DNA of 64,000 nt from Mactra quadrangularis (Eukaryota > Mollusca > Bivalvia > Venerida > Mactridae), in assembly GCA_025267735.1 (NCBI GenBank), contig CM046304.1, positions 2,480,001 through 2,544,000 on the forward strand, in the 5' to 3' direction. The position numbers and the translations under genes were made by a program. Shown piece after piece: positions 47,901 to 58,100 of this stretch. The number at the start of each line of letters is the position of its first letter. The stretch's first letter is position 1. The notes beneath the pieces were generated by a model. That model saw nothing but the letters and a program-made list of their open reading frames with translations. It was not told the DNA's origin and did not search any database.

Positions 47901-48148
47901 TTGTTCCAAGTGTTGGCTTCTTTGCTACATCACTGACAGTGAATAATTATAACCCAAGAAAAGTGTTGAAATCTTCAAGTGACAAAATAAACCGTAAACG
48001 AATCAATGAATCATCATCGTCTATTGTTTTAGGTCATGCTATTGAAACGTTTGGTGAACATGCTTGTGGTAAAAGTTGTTCGTCAGTTGCTAATGTAACT
48101 TCTAGTTACTATAAAAGATTGAATCAGAATATGAAAGGTACTGACTAA
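41944..48148 (+). CDS. Uncharacterised hydrophilic protein, Ser/Arg- and Pro-rich (6 exons, first one tentative)
   Basis: Not recognised. Exons 44373-44643, 45217-45376, 45818-46266, 46948-47242 and 47840-48148 join in frame at GT-AG sites. A candidate start exon 41944-41968 (MPENMIEK) completes a 502-residue protein. In order it has a globular-looking N-terminal part (about 10-98, with FSVWCNAPDVKYIDSF), a Ser/Arg/Glu-rich low-complexity stretch (about 222-272, SRGRASSRERAPSRERAHS), a Cys/His cluster C328-x-C330-x-H332-xx-C335, a proline-rich segment (about 380-397, TRPPPPPKHRRPMPY, a possible SH3 ligand) and a C-terminal part starting QVPKIDDC. No signal peptide or membrane segment. Divergent from PURA, perhaps sharing its promoter. 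No function is proposed. Confidence 0.75.
41969..44372. other. First intron region of the uncharacterised gene
   Basis: Several open frames (for example 42255-42620 +, 43766-44041 -) lack a family signature and splice context and are not called. Around 43910-43990, CGGGATTCGATCGTGCGAC resembles a tRNA-like B box and may be an old SINE. Confidence 0.45.
44373..44643 (+). CDS. Uncharacterised gene, exon 2
   Basis: Acceptor GTAATTTCAG, donor GTGTGT. Open over 89 codons: NEQVLEPSDFSSNARTDILD ... FRDLIYDINPHHITCVYKK ... NVAGDGCLEAGAS. The first in-frame Met is far inside, so the start lies upstream. Confidence 0.8.
44781..44986 (+). repeat. Tandem repeat, 29-bp unit x7
   Basis: Seven near-perfect copies of GATTATGTAAATGAGATTTT followed by GTACCATAT, differing mainly by one extra T in two units. 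In intron 2 of the uncharacterised gene; homogeneity suggests recent expansion. Confidence 0.9.
45217..45376 (+). CDS. Uncharacterised gene, exon 3 (two possible donors)
   Basis: Acceptor GTTACAG. Encodes EIPESPSGFKGDAKPE, then VSLNSFLHDVIDKSNSC and onward to PEKKRPNTT before GTAAAG. A perfect GTAAGT donor inside at 45266 is also in phase 0, so a version 37 residues shorter is possible. Confidence 0.75.
45818..46266 (+). CDS. Uncharacterised gene, exon 4 (Ser/Arg-rich)
   Basis: Acceptor TTATTTCAG, donor GTAATA. 149 codons: TDIMRWEVCDTPHAVWNTGY, then a Ser/Thr-rich part and SRGRASSRERAPSRERAHS, ending LGRYLQNTYYIDRY. The RERA(P/H)SR units are a small internal repeat. Confidence 0.85.
46948..47242 (+). 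CDS. Uncharacterised gene, exon 5 (Cys/His cluster, proline-rich)
   Basis: Acceptor TTTTTCAG. Encodes EEYTYQRLFETLTSGPG, VCPCGHPLCPGAVVSSNC and KTRPPPPPKHRRPMPYVL. The donor is either GTATTG at 47243 (used here) or GTACTG at 47237; both keep phase 0. Both are weak, and read-through ends at a TAA at 47249. Confidence 0.78.
47840..48148 (+). CDS. Uncharacterised gene, exon 6 (C-terminus)
   Basis: Acceptor TATTTTCAG. 102 codons then TAA: QVPKIDDCSMKTTALGFPRD ... VGFFATSLTVNNYNPRKV ... YYKRLNQNMKGTD. A GTACTG inside at 48138 could act as a phase-1 donor to a further exon. Confidence 0.8.
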   Translation, partial: QVPKIDDCSMKTTALGFPRDVVPSVGFFATSLTVNNYNPRKVLKSSSDKINRKRINESSSSIVLGHAIETFGEHACGKSCSSVANVTSSYYKRLNQNMKGTD

Positions 48149-48926
48149 GGAGATACCTCGATAGTTGTCTACGATTATAATGACGCCATCAATATGAGCA
48201 ATTTGGTGTAGGTTGAGTTTTAAATGAAACTGCTTGTGTTAGTGCTGATCCTGAAGGTTGAACAATTTGTTCATTTAACCTAAATGGTTTTAAATCATAA
48301 CACGATTTATCCATAGGTAGTTTGCCTGTTTCAGTGATTGCTTAGTTCGAATTTGTTATACGTACAGTTTAGGTTCAATTAGCGTGTGAATGAAGTACGA
48401 GATACCATTGCCTAACTTTGGTCTTTGACAATAGCTTTAGGTTCTGGAGGCTGTGTCTATACAGTGCCACCGATTTGGTACGTTGTGTTAGTACAATAGC
48501 GGTTATTATTTCCTCGTTTTATTTGTGTATGCTTATTCCTTTAATAGAATTGATGTTTTAAAATGTATTGTACTGTGTCTCGTATTGTGAGTCGTGGCAA
48601 GTGCGATGCCTACATGTAAGTATGAGCTGTTTTTTCATCGTATGTGATAAAAATGAAAACAAAATTTGTTTATGTGTTGTTGTTATTTTTGCCAAGCCCT
48701 TTATTTGATGTCTATTTTGCAATCGCAATGTTTATGACTTAATTTTTATATTTTTCATTAAGTTTACTGATAACAGTCGTCACAAAATTGCCAGTTGACA
48801 CTATACGTTTATTTCAATTATCTTAAGTACAAATATGTTAAATAATGAACGTTCTCTTTATTGACCAAGAATATTTGATACATGTAACTCTTCACTTTAA
48901 GATAAAAGAGATTGTATTGCTCTACT

Positions 48927-48932
48927 AAATAA
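48927..48932 (+). terminator. Candidate polyadenylation signal (uncharacterised gene)
   Basis: AATAAA about 780 nt after the stop codon. Motif evidence only. Confidence 0.25.
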
Positions 48933-49583
48933 AGGCGGATTCGGAAGGGCTTCGTCAACAAACTTCATTAATGGGTTCAAAGTACATGTAACAGTCTTGG
49001 TGTCTTATCATCGTTTGGAAATAGCAAAGTTTGCACCCTCATAAAAAGAAGGCTATGGACCTGTCCCTGATACAATTCGAATTATTATCACAAACCAAGT
49101 ATTTCAGGCATCTTTTTTTTTAAATTGTGATGTACATCAAAATGTTTTTATAAGAAGTTGATCATGAGTTTCTTTCATCTGTAGCTTATCTGCCGCTTAC
49201 ATATCCTCCCCATATTGTAAGCAGGTAAGTACCGTGACACATATGACGACAGAGATCGCAAGTCCTTTGTAGAAATTTGTTACAAATCTTCCAATGGGTG
49301 AAGTTCGAATACAATTTTATGTAATTAAGATATCCTGAAAATGCATCAACTGTTTAATGCAATTTGGAGTTAATTGGCAATGTACATGTATATGGCCTGC
49401 TTTTGACTTACGACGGTTTCTCTCTTAAGAATGTTTGTGAAAATATCTACTCAGTACATGCACACTTAATCAGACATGATATGCAGTGATGTTTTGTAAA
49501 ATTTTAACTTGAACTAATTTACACTGAAACATAGATATACGCATACATTTGTATATAAGTTAATGTAGTTTTTGTAATATCAG

Positions 49584-49714
49584 GAGATCTTATTGTAGAT
49601 AACGATAAGATAATAATGATGGAGATTTCACCAGTTGTCGCCGGACATGATATCAATCTGATCATATTTGACCCTGATTCTAAACAGGACAAACTTCTTT
49701 CTAATCGGAGATGA
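49584..49714 (+). other. Possible orphan or alternative 3' coding exon
   Basis: After a TAATATCAG acceptor, a frame reads DLIVDNDKIIMMEISPVVAG then HDINLIIFDPDSKQDKLL and stops at TGA-TAA. It is in phase with the GTACTG donor in exon 6 of the upstream gene (48138) and would replace the last three residues with about 45 others. Composition is protein-like, but the length is within chance. Confidence 0.25.
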
Positions 49715-50010
49715 TAAATTATCCTTATACATGTATCTTAAAGTAAACTGTCACAGTATTAGTTAGTTTATCGTTGTTTATCTCAGTTTTTGATTTATAT
49801 AAATTTTCTGTCTATCGTTTATCAGCAATAATTATCATTATTAATTTAATCATGCTAACTGTTTAAATATGACAAGATAATTTTGTAAACTTAGTAAATA
49901 TCGTTAAATATAAATATAGTTTTTACTTAAAATTCAGCTTTACATAAGTGATTGAGAGCATGACGTTTGGGCCCAATTTTCCACTATACATTGTATATTT
50001 CCATTGATAA

Positions 50011-50145
50011 ATTGTATTAAACTGTTGGTGATGCGTTAAATAATCCTTTTGATTTAAATACTTTAGTACTGCTGTACTCTCTAATTATTAATTGAGTATT
50101 TAAATCAGCGGGGTTAATGCATGTGCCACGAACAGTTGAATAAGA
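50011..50145. mobile_element. Family G palindromic MITE, copy 6
   Basis: AACTGTTGGTGATGCGTTAAA ... TTGATTTAAATACTTTAG and inverted GTATTTAAATCAGCGGGGTTA ... GAACAGTTGAATAAG. Confidence 0.8.
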
Positions 50146-50317
50146 TTTACCAATATACAAAATGCATTTAATTTGTAACATGTCCTATAAGGTTCTGGAA
50201 ATGGTATGAAATTTGATTCGTCATTTCAAATTGGCCGATTTCAAAGAATGCACTTTTATTATTGTTAATTGCAAGCTAGGCTAAGTGTATGTTATACAGT
50301 TGAATATTGCTCTTTAG

Positions 50318-50533
50318 ACTGTGTTCGAAGGAGTTGTAAATACAGATTATGATTACGACAATTCTGTACAGATATTTAAAATTCGAAAATTCCTCAGGTG
50401 GTGCCGCAACAATCGCCGGGGTGATCTGAAATTAAATAAGAAATTGTCACTTCAAGTATTGTTATATTTGGGCAACAACGTTGTTTCTATCCACGCTTCC
50501 TACTTCCTCCGTCTCCTTCAGTTGTGCAATTGA
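50318..50533 (+). other. Possible orphan coding exon
   Basis: Open frame TVFEGVVNTDYDYDNSVQIF then KIRKFLRWCRNNRRGDL, ending in a stop, behind a GCTCTTTAG acceptor. No ATG, no recognised family, not linked with certainty to any neighbour. Confidence 0.2.
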
Positions 50534-50671
50534 CTGCAGCAACAGCAGTCCTACATGAACACTCAATATCATTTTCAGAAAACACTTATCTGAGATATAG
50601 GTGAACATAATCTCTAATGACAAAGATTAATATCTTTAATATGGACCATAAGTGTATACTAAACTATGTGT

Positions 50672-51808
50672 TATAGTGCCCTCCAAATGTCCTTAGACAA
50701 AATCCTGCTTTTAGGACAAATTGATTCCAATCTGATTAATACCCAATCTAAAATTTTCCGCTCGCCTATTCGCTAATTTAGATTTGGCCTTTTCCAAATG
50801 AAGGTCACGTTCAGGTGACCTTTTTCTCATCATAATATTCATGACAAAATTGTTATGATGCGTAACTTGTTTACATCGTCACGCAATTTGAAATGAGCCG
50901 TCCAATCGCAGTCTGTGAATGATACCACTGTTAAATTAGCTTACAAACCTTGGTCTACAAAAAGAAATTACGAAATCAAAATGTGATTAATAGTGTTTCG
51001 TCTAGATGAAAGCTACGCATTAATTGGTCGACACAAAGTTCATCTCGACGTGACCTTCCACGGAGACAGTAGAGATCCTGTACGACAATGCTCTACAGGA
51101 TATCTGTTTACGGAGATTGAATTGATTCACAATTATCTACGAATGAGATGAAACAAAAAGTCATCTGTACAAATTCCAAAATCAGCATAAAAAGTTTATT
51201 AACTCATGAGTCAAACTATTTTACATGAATAAGCTTTAAATCTTTTAGGACATGACATGTCTTAAAATATTTATGAAATTTCATATTTGTATAAATACCA
51301 AAAGCGGATAATATTTCATTTGTTTCAACATGTCAATAATAATTTAAATATTAAGTATAATTTGTCAATGATTTGTTTTTTGCAAGATTAAGTGATAAAT
51401 TTCTCAACTTTTTCACTTTATATTATTCATTTATTTATTTGAGTTAACGCCGTGTCAACGCAATTTAGGTCATTTACGGCGTCCAGCGCGCCTAATCTAG
51501 CTTTCCTGGACCATTGTCTGTTACCAGTACTCGCCTACCCTTCCACAAGGCCGGAAACTTCTCCATATTATTTAATCAATGGAGGAAAATCGACATTATT
51601 GTCAAATTTTCATGGAAGGATATAACCTCCCCTGGCGGGATTCAAACCCGCACCCCCTCGGACACGAGATTCCAAATCCCGGCGCGCTACCAACTGCGCT
51701 ATCGACCCGGTTTTTTCACTTTAATTATATGGTAAAATTGTGTGCAGCATGCGTGATCAATTTGTCTCAAAATTTTATGTGTTGAAAATCTTTTGGAGGG
51801 CGCTGTAT
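50672..51808. mobile_element. Tc1/mariner-like non-autonomous element with nested SINE
   Basis: Ends TATAGTGCCCTCCAAATGTC and CTTTTGGAGGGCGCTGTAT pair and match the element at 35202-36042. A complete SINE (51433-51712) is inserted near its right end. No transposase frame seen in about 1.1 kb. Confidence 0.65.
51433..51712 (-). mobile_element. Third SINE family, - orientation, copy 2
   Basis: GAGTTAACGCCGTGTCAACGC ... GCGGGATTCAAACCCGCACC (reversed B box) ... CGCGCTACCAACTGCGCTATC (reversed A box). Better preserved than 38615-38905. Confidence 0.85.
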
Positions 51809-52101
51809 GTACCCTAGATCATTATTATATAAATAAAGATATATAATGAGGGTATTGCTATCTTGATATCAAAGTAGTGATAAAAGTTTTGTATATGTAA
51901 ATGTACCAAGTACCTAGGACCGTCCAAACTTGTGCTTGGTTGATGCCGTAACACTTAGATAACCTCGCAAAGATTACACGAAAAGATAACTAACTTAAAA
52001 AGGGGGAGGTATACTCAAATCATTTCAGAATTCTTCCCGAATGCGAAGGGATGTTGCATACATTACATCCCACATTTTTTAGGAAGTATTTGTAAACATA
52101 T

Positions 52102-52147
52102 ATGAAAGGAAATTATATAGCTCTGGTACTGGCACTGTTTCTGACAG
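52102..52147 (+). CDS. MAM gene exon 1, signal peptide
   Basis: ATG then [14 protein letters not shown], a hydrophobic signal sequence, donor GTAATA, phase 1. No better start upstream; cleavage probably falls near VSSGQ at the start of exon 2. Confidence 0.85.
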
Positions 52148-55100
52148 GTAATATCGTAATTCCTTAAATTACAATACATTTATACATGTAGTTGAATTGA
52201 AATTTTGCGTTGTCTTTATTTTTGACTGCAGTGGCAACTGCAAATGCGAGTGCAGTTATGTAATTTTTGTTTCTTGATGTTGCTTCCAGTTTACTAAAGT
52301 GTATAATTTCTAAGGTTCTATAATTGATTTAAAAGTTTTTTTATGTCTTTTTTTTGGACGACAGTGGCAAAAGCGAATGCTGGATGTTTTCCAGTTATGC
52401 AATTTTTGTTTCTTGACGTTGTTTCCACAACACTCAAGCAAACAATTTCTATGGTTCTAATTAAATTACAAGTTGGTTGTCTTTATTTTGAACTTCAATA
52501 GTAAAAAGCCTATACATTTCAAATGATGTTTGACGTTTGCAATGACTTGGTTTACAAATTCGTCATTATATTGTACAAATTAAATTAATGTTTTCAAGAG
52601 TATTTGAGTAAGTGCATTGATGTGGCTACAATTGAGTGGATGCAAATAGCAAGTCCATTCAAACCCTTTATATATTCATTGAGCAAGAAATGCTTTTGTA
52701 TTCATTGTGTGCTATGAATACAGAGTCATTAGAATATAACCGTATTTCTACAATCGTTCAGTTTAACGTCGCCAAAACCTAACCGCACCAAGCCAGAATA
52801 TTCCGAGACAAAGTAGTTCATGAATTGCAACATTATACTGAAACTGGTACTTTATGTCTTTTTCTAAGTAATCTTTCCTGTGATTATATTTTAGTGTCCA
52901 GTGGCCAGAATCTTAACTGTAATTTTGATAACGACAATATCTGTACCTGGTCACAAGTGACTGGTGCAGCGGACAATGCTGATTGGATAGTACGAAGTGG
53001 ACCAACCCCTTCACAGTACACTGGACCCCCTAATGACCATACTACCAACTCCTCAGGTAAGCCTGCACAGTAAGCAATACACATGCACTACATTTGCACT
53101 TAATTAAATGCGTGCATATACACTTTATTACCAATACATGAGATTAAAATATGAAAATGGTTGACCGAACAGATCATTTTAAGAACAAGCACTATATCTC
53201 ATTTGCAGATAATGGTTGTCCAAAACGTATTGTTGGTTGCTCGAACTAAAAAGTGGTAGACCTGGGCAACATATAACTACCACTTAATTTCGTAGACTGT
53301 ATTACATAACATAAAAACAAGGATTTTCAAAAGTCACAATTATAGTAGTGGTATTATCGAAGATTTTTTTATGAACTGGCAATTATAAGATGACAACGTC
53401 GATCCAACTTCCATAAAAATCATTCTCAATATTTTATTGTGCAATATTTATTTCGTAATAATATCAAGGTTTTTAGACAAAGGAGATTATTCAGATTTAA
53501 TAAATTACGAATTTGTTGTAGTTAAGAAAAAAATACTTGCTCCTGAATTTTTTTTCGATCAGTTTCCTCTTTGACATAACATGTTAGTTTTTCTAAATGA
53601 GTCAAATTATTCATTTTTGAAAAAAAAGCCTTTTTATTATCATTTTAGCTGGATACTACATATATTATGAGGCCTCCAATGGTAACAGGAATGATAAGGC
53701 ACAAATACAGAGTGTTCCAATCACCGTAGGCTCTGGTCAGAAATGCCTATCTTTCTGGTACTACATGTATGGACCTAGTGTCAACACACTAAACGTGTAC
53801 CTTAAGAAAGGTAACACTCTTGGTTCAGCTGTATGGCATCGGTCTAAGACACAAGGAGAACAGTGGAACCAGGCAACCCTTACAATCAGTAACGTCAATA
53901 ACGTTAGGGTATGTGTTTTTAAACTTGTTCAAGCTTTATACACCATCATGATATATTGGTACTAATAGCTAGCTCACAACGACCGGGGAATAATGAATAC
54001 ATATTTAGATCTTGCTAACATTGACCTAAGACCTAAGGAATATATTTATAGCGTGTTCATATTGACCCGAGAGTATGAATACAAATACATGTACAGCTTA
54101 CTTGAATTGACCAGGGATACAATAATAGCTTGTTCACGTAGACCATAGAAAAAATACAAATATATAATATATATAATTCGCCTTTAGAAGCTGAGAGCAA
54201 AACAATTGTAGCTTGTTTTTACATATGCATTTTCGAGTAATTCTAACAGACACAGTTTGATTGTGATGGATATTTCAGATATATGATTAAAAACTCCTAT
54301 TTTATTATTTTAAATAATCAGATTGTTTTCGCATGATCGACAAATGCATATGCTAATTGCTGTATAATTACACATACATGAATGTAACTTACATGATGTA
54401 ATTTTTGTATTATTTTCTATATGTTTCGTTGAGATAAAACCATTTACACGTAAAGAAGATTTTACTGCTCATTTCTGTGCAGTGCACGATTTCCTCGTGT
54501 ATTTCGCCATAGAACGAATCTTTCTTCATTATAATCACGATTTTCTCGTGCGATGTTGGTATTTCATTTGTGACCCAATCTCTGCATAATAAGCACGATT
54601 TTCTCGTGCTATGCAGGTATATCATCCTCGTGCGGCTCGGTTAATCGAATAAACACGGTTGATATTTTCTTTCATTTTATGATCGAAAAGTATTGAAGTA
54701 ATCCTCAATAAACTTCCGTCTGAAACCGTAACAAGTTCGTCATAGTTCATTGTATACAGTTCATTAATTTTCTTGTTAAATGTACGTGTACATTTGCAGG
54801 TTGTAATTGAAGCAGTAAGAGGAATCAATTACCTCTCAGACATTGGGGTTGACGACATACTGTACACTGACGGAGCCTGTGGACAAGAAGGTAGGTTGTT
54901 GATTAAATCATTATTTCAGGGTTCAAAACATTAACCAAACTTCGAAAAAAAAAGTGTGAAAAAAAATCGAAAATTCAAAAAATATGTATAAATATTTATA
55001 TAATTTTTAAAAGCATATGCCTGATGGAGATTCATTTCTTAGGTGAGATACTAACACTTAAACGGGCACCATTTTGTATCATAAAACGTTGCTTGTATTC

Positions 55101-58100
55101 AAAAGATTATCCATGCTTGGTTTGCCTCTACGTCGCACTTTAGGACCATTGGTCGCACGTTGCTACTTCAATAAAGGGAAATAACCGCTACGAAGAGTTT
55201 GTTAAAATTCATAAGCAGTTATCTTTACGTAACGCCGTTTTGTAACTCCTGCGATAATTTTAAAGTAACATTTTCTTAATTGTTATTATAATAATTATTT
55301 TTATATTGATTTTACAGGTCACGTGACACCTCCACCGGGTATGTCAGGAACAGTCACGTGCAACTTTGAGACAAAAGATATTTGTGGTTACACTCAATCT
55401 ACACAAGATAATTTTGATTGGTTATGGAACGCCGGTGCTTCCCCTGTGGCCAATACTGGCCCTACAACTGACCACACTACACAAACTGCTGCAGGTAAGA
55501 CTAATCTACGAAATAAGTTTATGAATATGGTTGTCCAAACAGATCGTTAAAAGAACAAGCACTATATCTTGTGCAGAATTTTGGTTGCTCAAAAAAATTG
55601 TTGGTTGCCTGTAATAAAAAGGGGTTGTCCCTGGCAACCAGACACCCACTTAATTTGTAGACTGTAAGAATAAATCGACAGTAAATCTAAGTAATGAACT
55701 TTAATAATTGTCCACAATATTAATCATTTTGTATGGGTTATATTTATGAAATATCATTCTATTGTAAAAGTGTTCCACAAACCTTAAAGTGAAAATTTTA
55801 TTATCTCCCTTTAGCTTGAAAATAGTGCATTTTTGATTTTCTATAGAAAATAAGTGTTAAAATAATTTCAAAGCCTGACATGGTGAAAACATTAAAATAC
55901 AGTTTACAATTGGATATCAGTTTTTAGAAATTTTCTGAACAAATATTTGTAATAAGGAACTTTAGTCAGTTATGTTTCCCTGATAAAATCTGAAGCAATC
56001 CAATTGGTAAGTAGGTCCTTACAGTTGGAATCCTCAGATTTTATCATTTAAGTCCTATGTTAGCATAACAAAATATTTCATCTAATATCTTTCTTGTTAA
56101 TTAAGATATTAACAGAAGTGATGGCATTTAGATAGTTCTATACCCTAAAAATACTTAGCTTGAATTTCAAACAAATTAAATGATTTCAAAAAAGTTATTT
56201 AAGTTTAATTTTGGCAAATTGACATGGAAAAGTAAGGGTAAAATCGCAGTAATCCAACTAATAGGACCTACCTATTTAAAGAGTATACAAGGGGAAATAA
56301 CTGACTAAGGTCCCTTATTTGTAATTATGTCCCGGAGTTTCAAACAAATAGTGAGTATTTAAATCAGTGGGGTAATGTATGTTCCACTGACAGTTGAATA
56401 AAATCTAACAATAAATTTGTTTTCAGGACACTACATGTTGATGAAGGCACAAGGTCATAGAAATAATCAGAAAGCTCAACTCTTGTCTCCTGGAACAATA
56501 TCAAAGACACCACTTTGTTTAACGTTCTATTACTACATGTACGGTTCTGGTGTCAACCGGCTCTCTGTATATACCAAAACTGCTAGTGGGCTATCTGCTG
56601 CTTTGTGGAGAAAAAGTAGAAATCAAGGACCTGCTTGGAATATTGGTCAAGTTACATTGAATACAAGAAATCAAAATTTCCAGGTAAAATAGATTCTTAG
56701 AAATATAATTATACTGAGCCAATGCTTCAATTATCAGTATTTCATGTAGAAAGATGGTGCAAGATTATAAAGTACATTTACTTTATGTTTCGGACTTACC
56801 TAGGTATGGCTGCTGTTTAGTAAACGAGTTCCCTGGAAACTTTGTTGAGATTTCACTTATCACACTGTAATTATCTTGCTAAAGCACAACAAATTGCATT
56901 GTTCAATTTTTTGTACTGACTAACTCATAACTTTTCCTAGCCTTTGTCTTTAAGCTTAATTTTTATGTATAATATTGTATAAAATTCATTGTATTGTTTA
57001 ATTTTCATTCAAATTGTCAGTGGTGTATACATTGACCCTGGTGATTTAAATTCTTGACATATTCTCAATACTCCACGTTTAAAGAAACAGTGTACAGATA
57101 TAACTATTTTTATCAATAGTGAGTACAGAAATACTGTAGTATTTAAATCAGTGGGGTTAACGTATGTGCCACTGACAGTTGAATAGAAATTAACACTAAG
57201 CTTGCTAAATTCCAGGTTGTATTTGAAGCAGTAAGGGGAGGTAACAACCAGGGTGACATAGCTATAGATGATGTAGTCACACATAGTGGACGATGTCCCA
57301 GAGTCGGTTCTTGTGACTTTGAGAAAGGTCTTTGTGCTTATACTAATGCTAAAACTGATGACTTTGACTGGATCCTTAGAACAGGGAAAACTACATCAGT
57401 AGGGACTGGCCCCTCAGCTGATCATACTCTTGGAAATAATATGGGTATGTAGTAAGGGTTTCAGGGCTTTTTGGGAAGTATTATGGGTAATGTGTTAGGG
57501 GCTTTTCTTTATATAGTGCATTTTTGGAAATTTCATAACAATTTCATCTATAAGGTAAAAGATAGAAACTTCTGAGGTAAATTCAAGGTTTTTGTAAGAC
57601 TTCATGTTTATTAAAAACAAAAAAACATTTTCTTAAGTTTCCTATTATTCAAATAACATTAAAGCCTTGTGATTTTATGTATTGAATTCAATAAAGTTAA
57701 GTTAAAGTCATTTTAATCAAACTCATACTAATATTTTTCAAGCTATCACAAAATTTGTTTTTGACCAAATGAAGTGTTTACTTGATGGACCCCATCATCT
57801 TCCTGGTATGGACCAGAAATCCAATCTGGGTTGTACTCTGTTCCATATATACATGTATTGCAAATGAAAATGGAAAAGGGTTCATAAGATGTAAGAAAAG
57901 AGTGAGTTACAACCATCTTGCGCTAAACCTGCGATATGTTCTTTACTTGCAGGAAACACTCAATTAATATATGACTGAACCTATGTAATTCTCTATGTAT
58001 TACAGGACATTACCTCTACATTGAAGCCAGTTCTCCACAGAGACCTAACGATAAAGCTCAGCTTGTTAGTCAAGTATTTCAAGGTAGTACCAGACCATTC

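Larger units (their letters stand above)
48149..52101. other. 3' flank of the uncharacterised gene and intergenic region before the MAM gene
   Basis: Contains possible orphan exons (49185-49224, 49584-49714, 50318-50533), a family G palindrome at about 50011-50145, and a Tc1/mariner-like element 50672-51808 with a nested SINE. The rest is AT-rich without recognised content. Confidence 0.5.
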
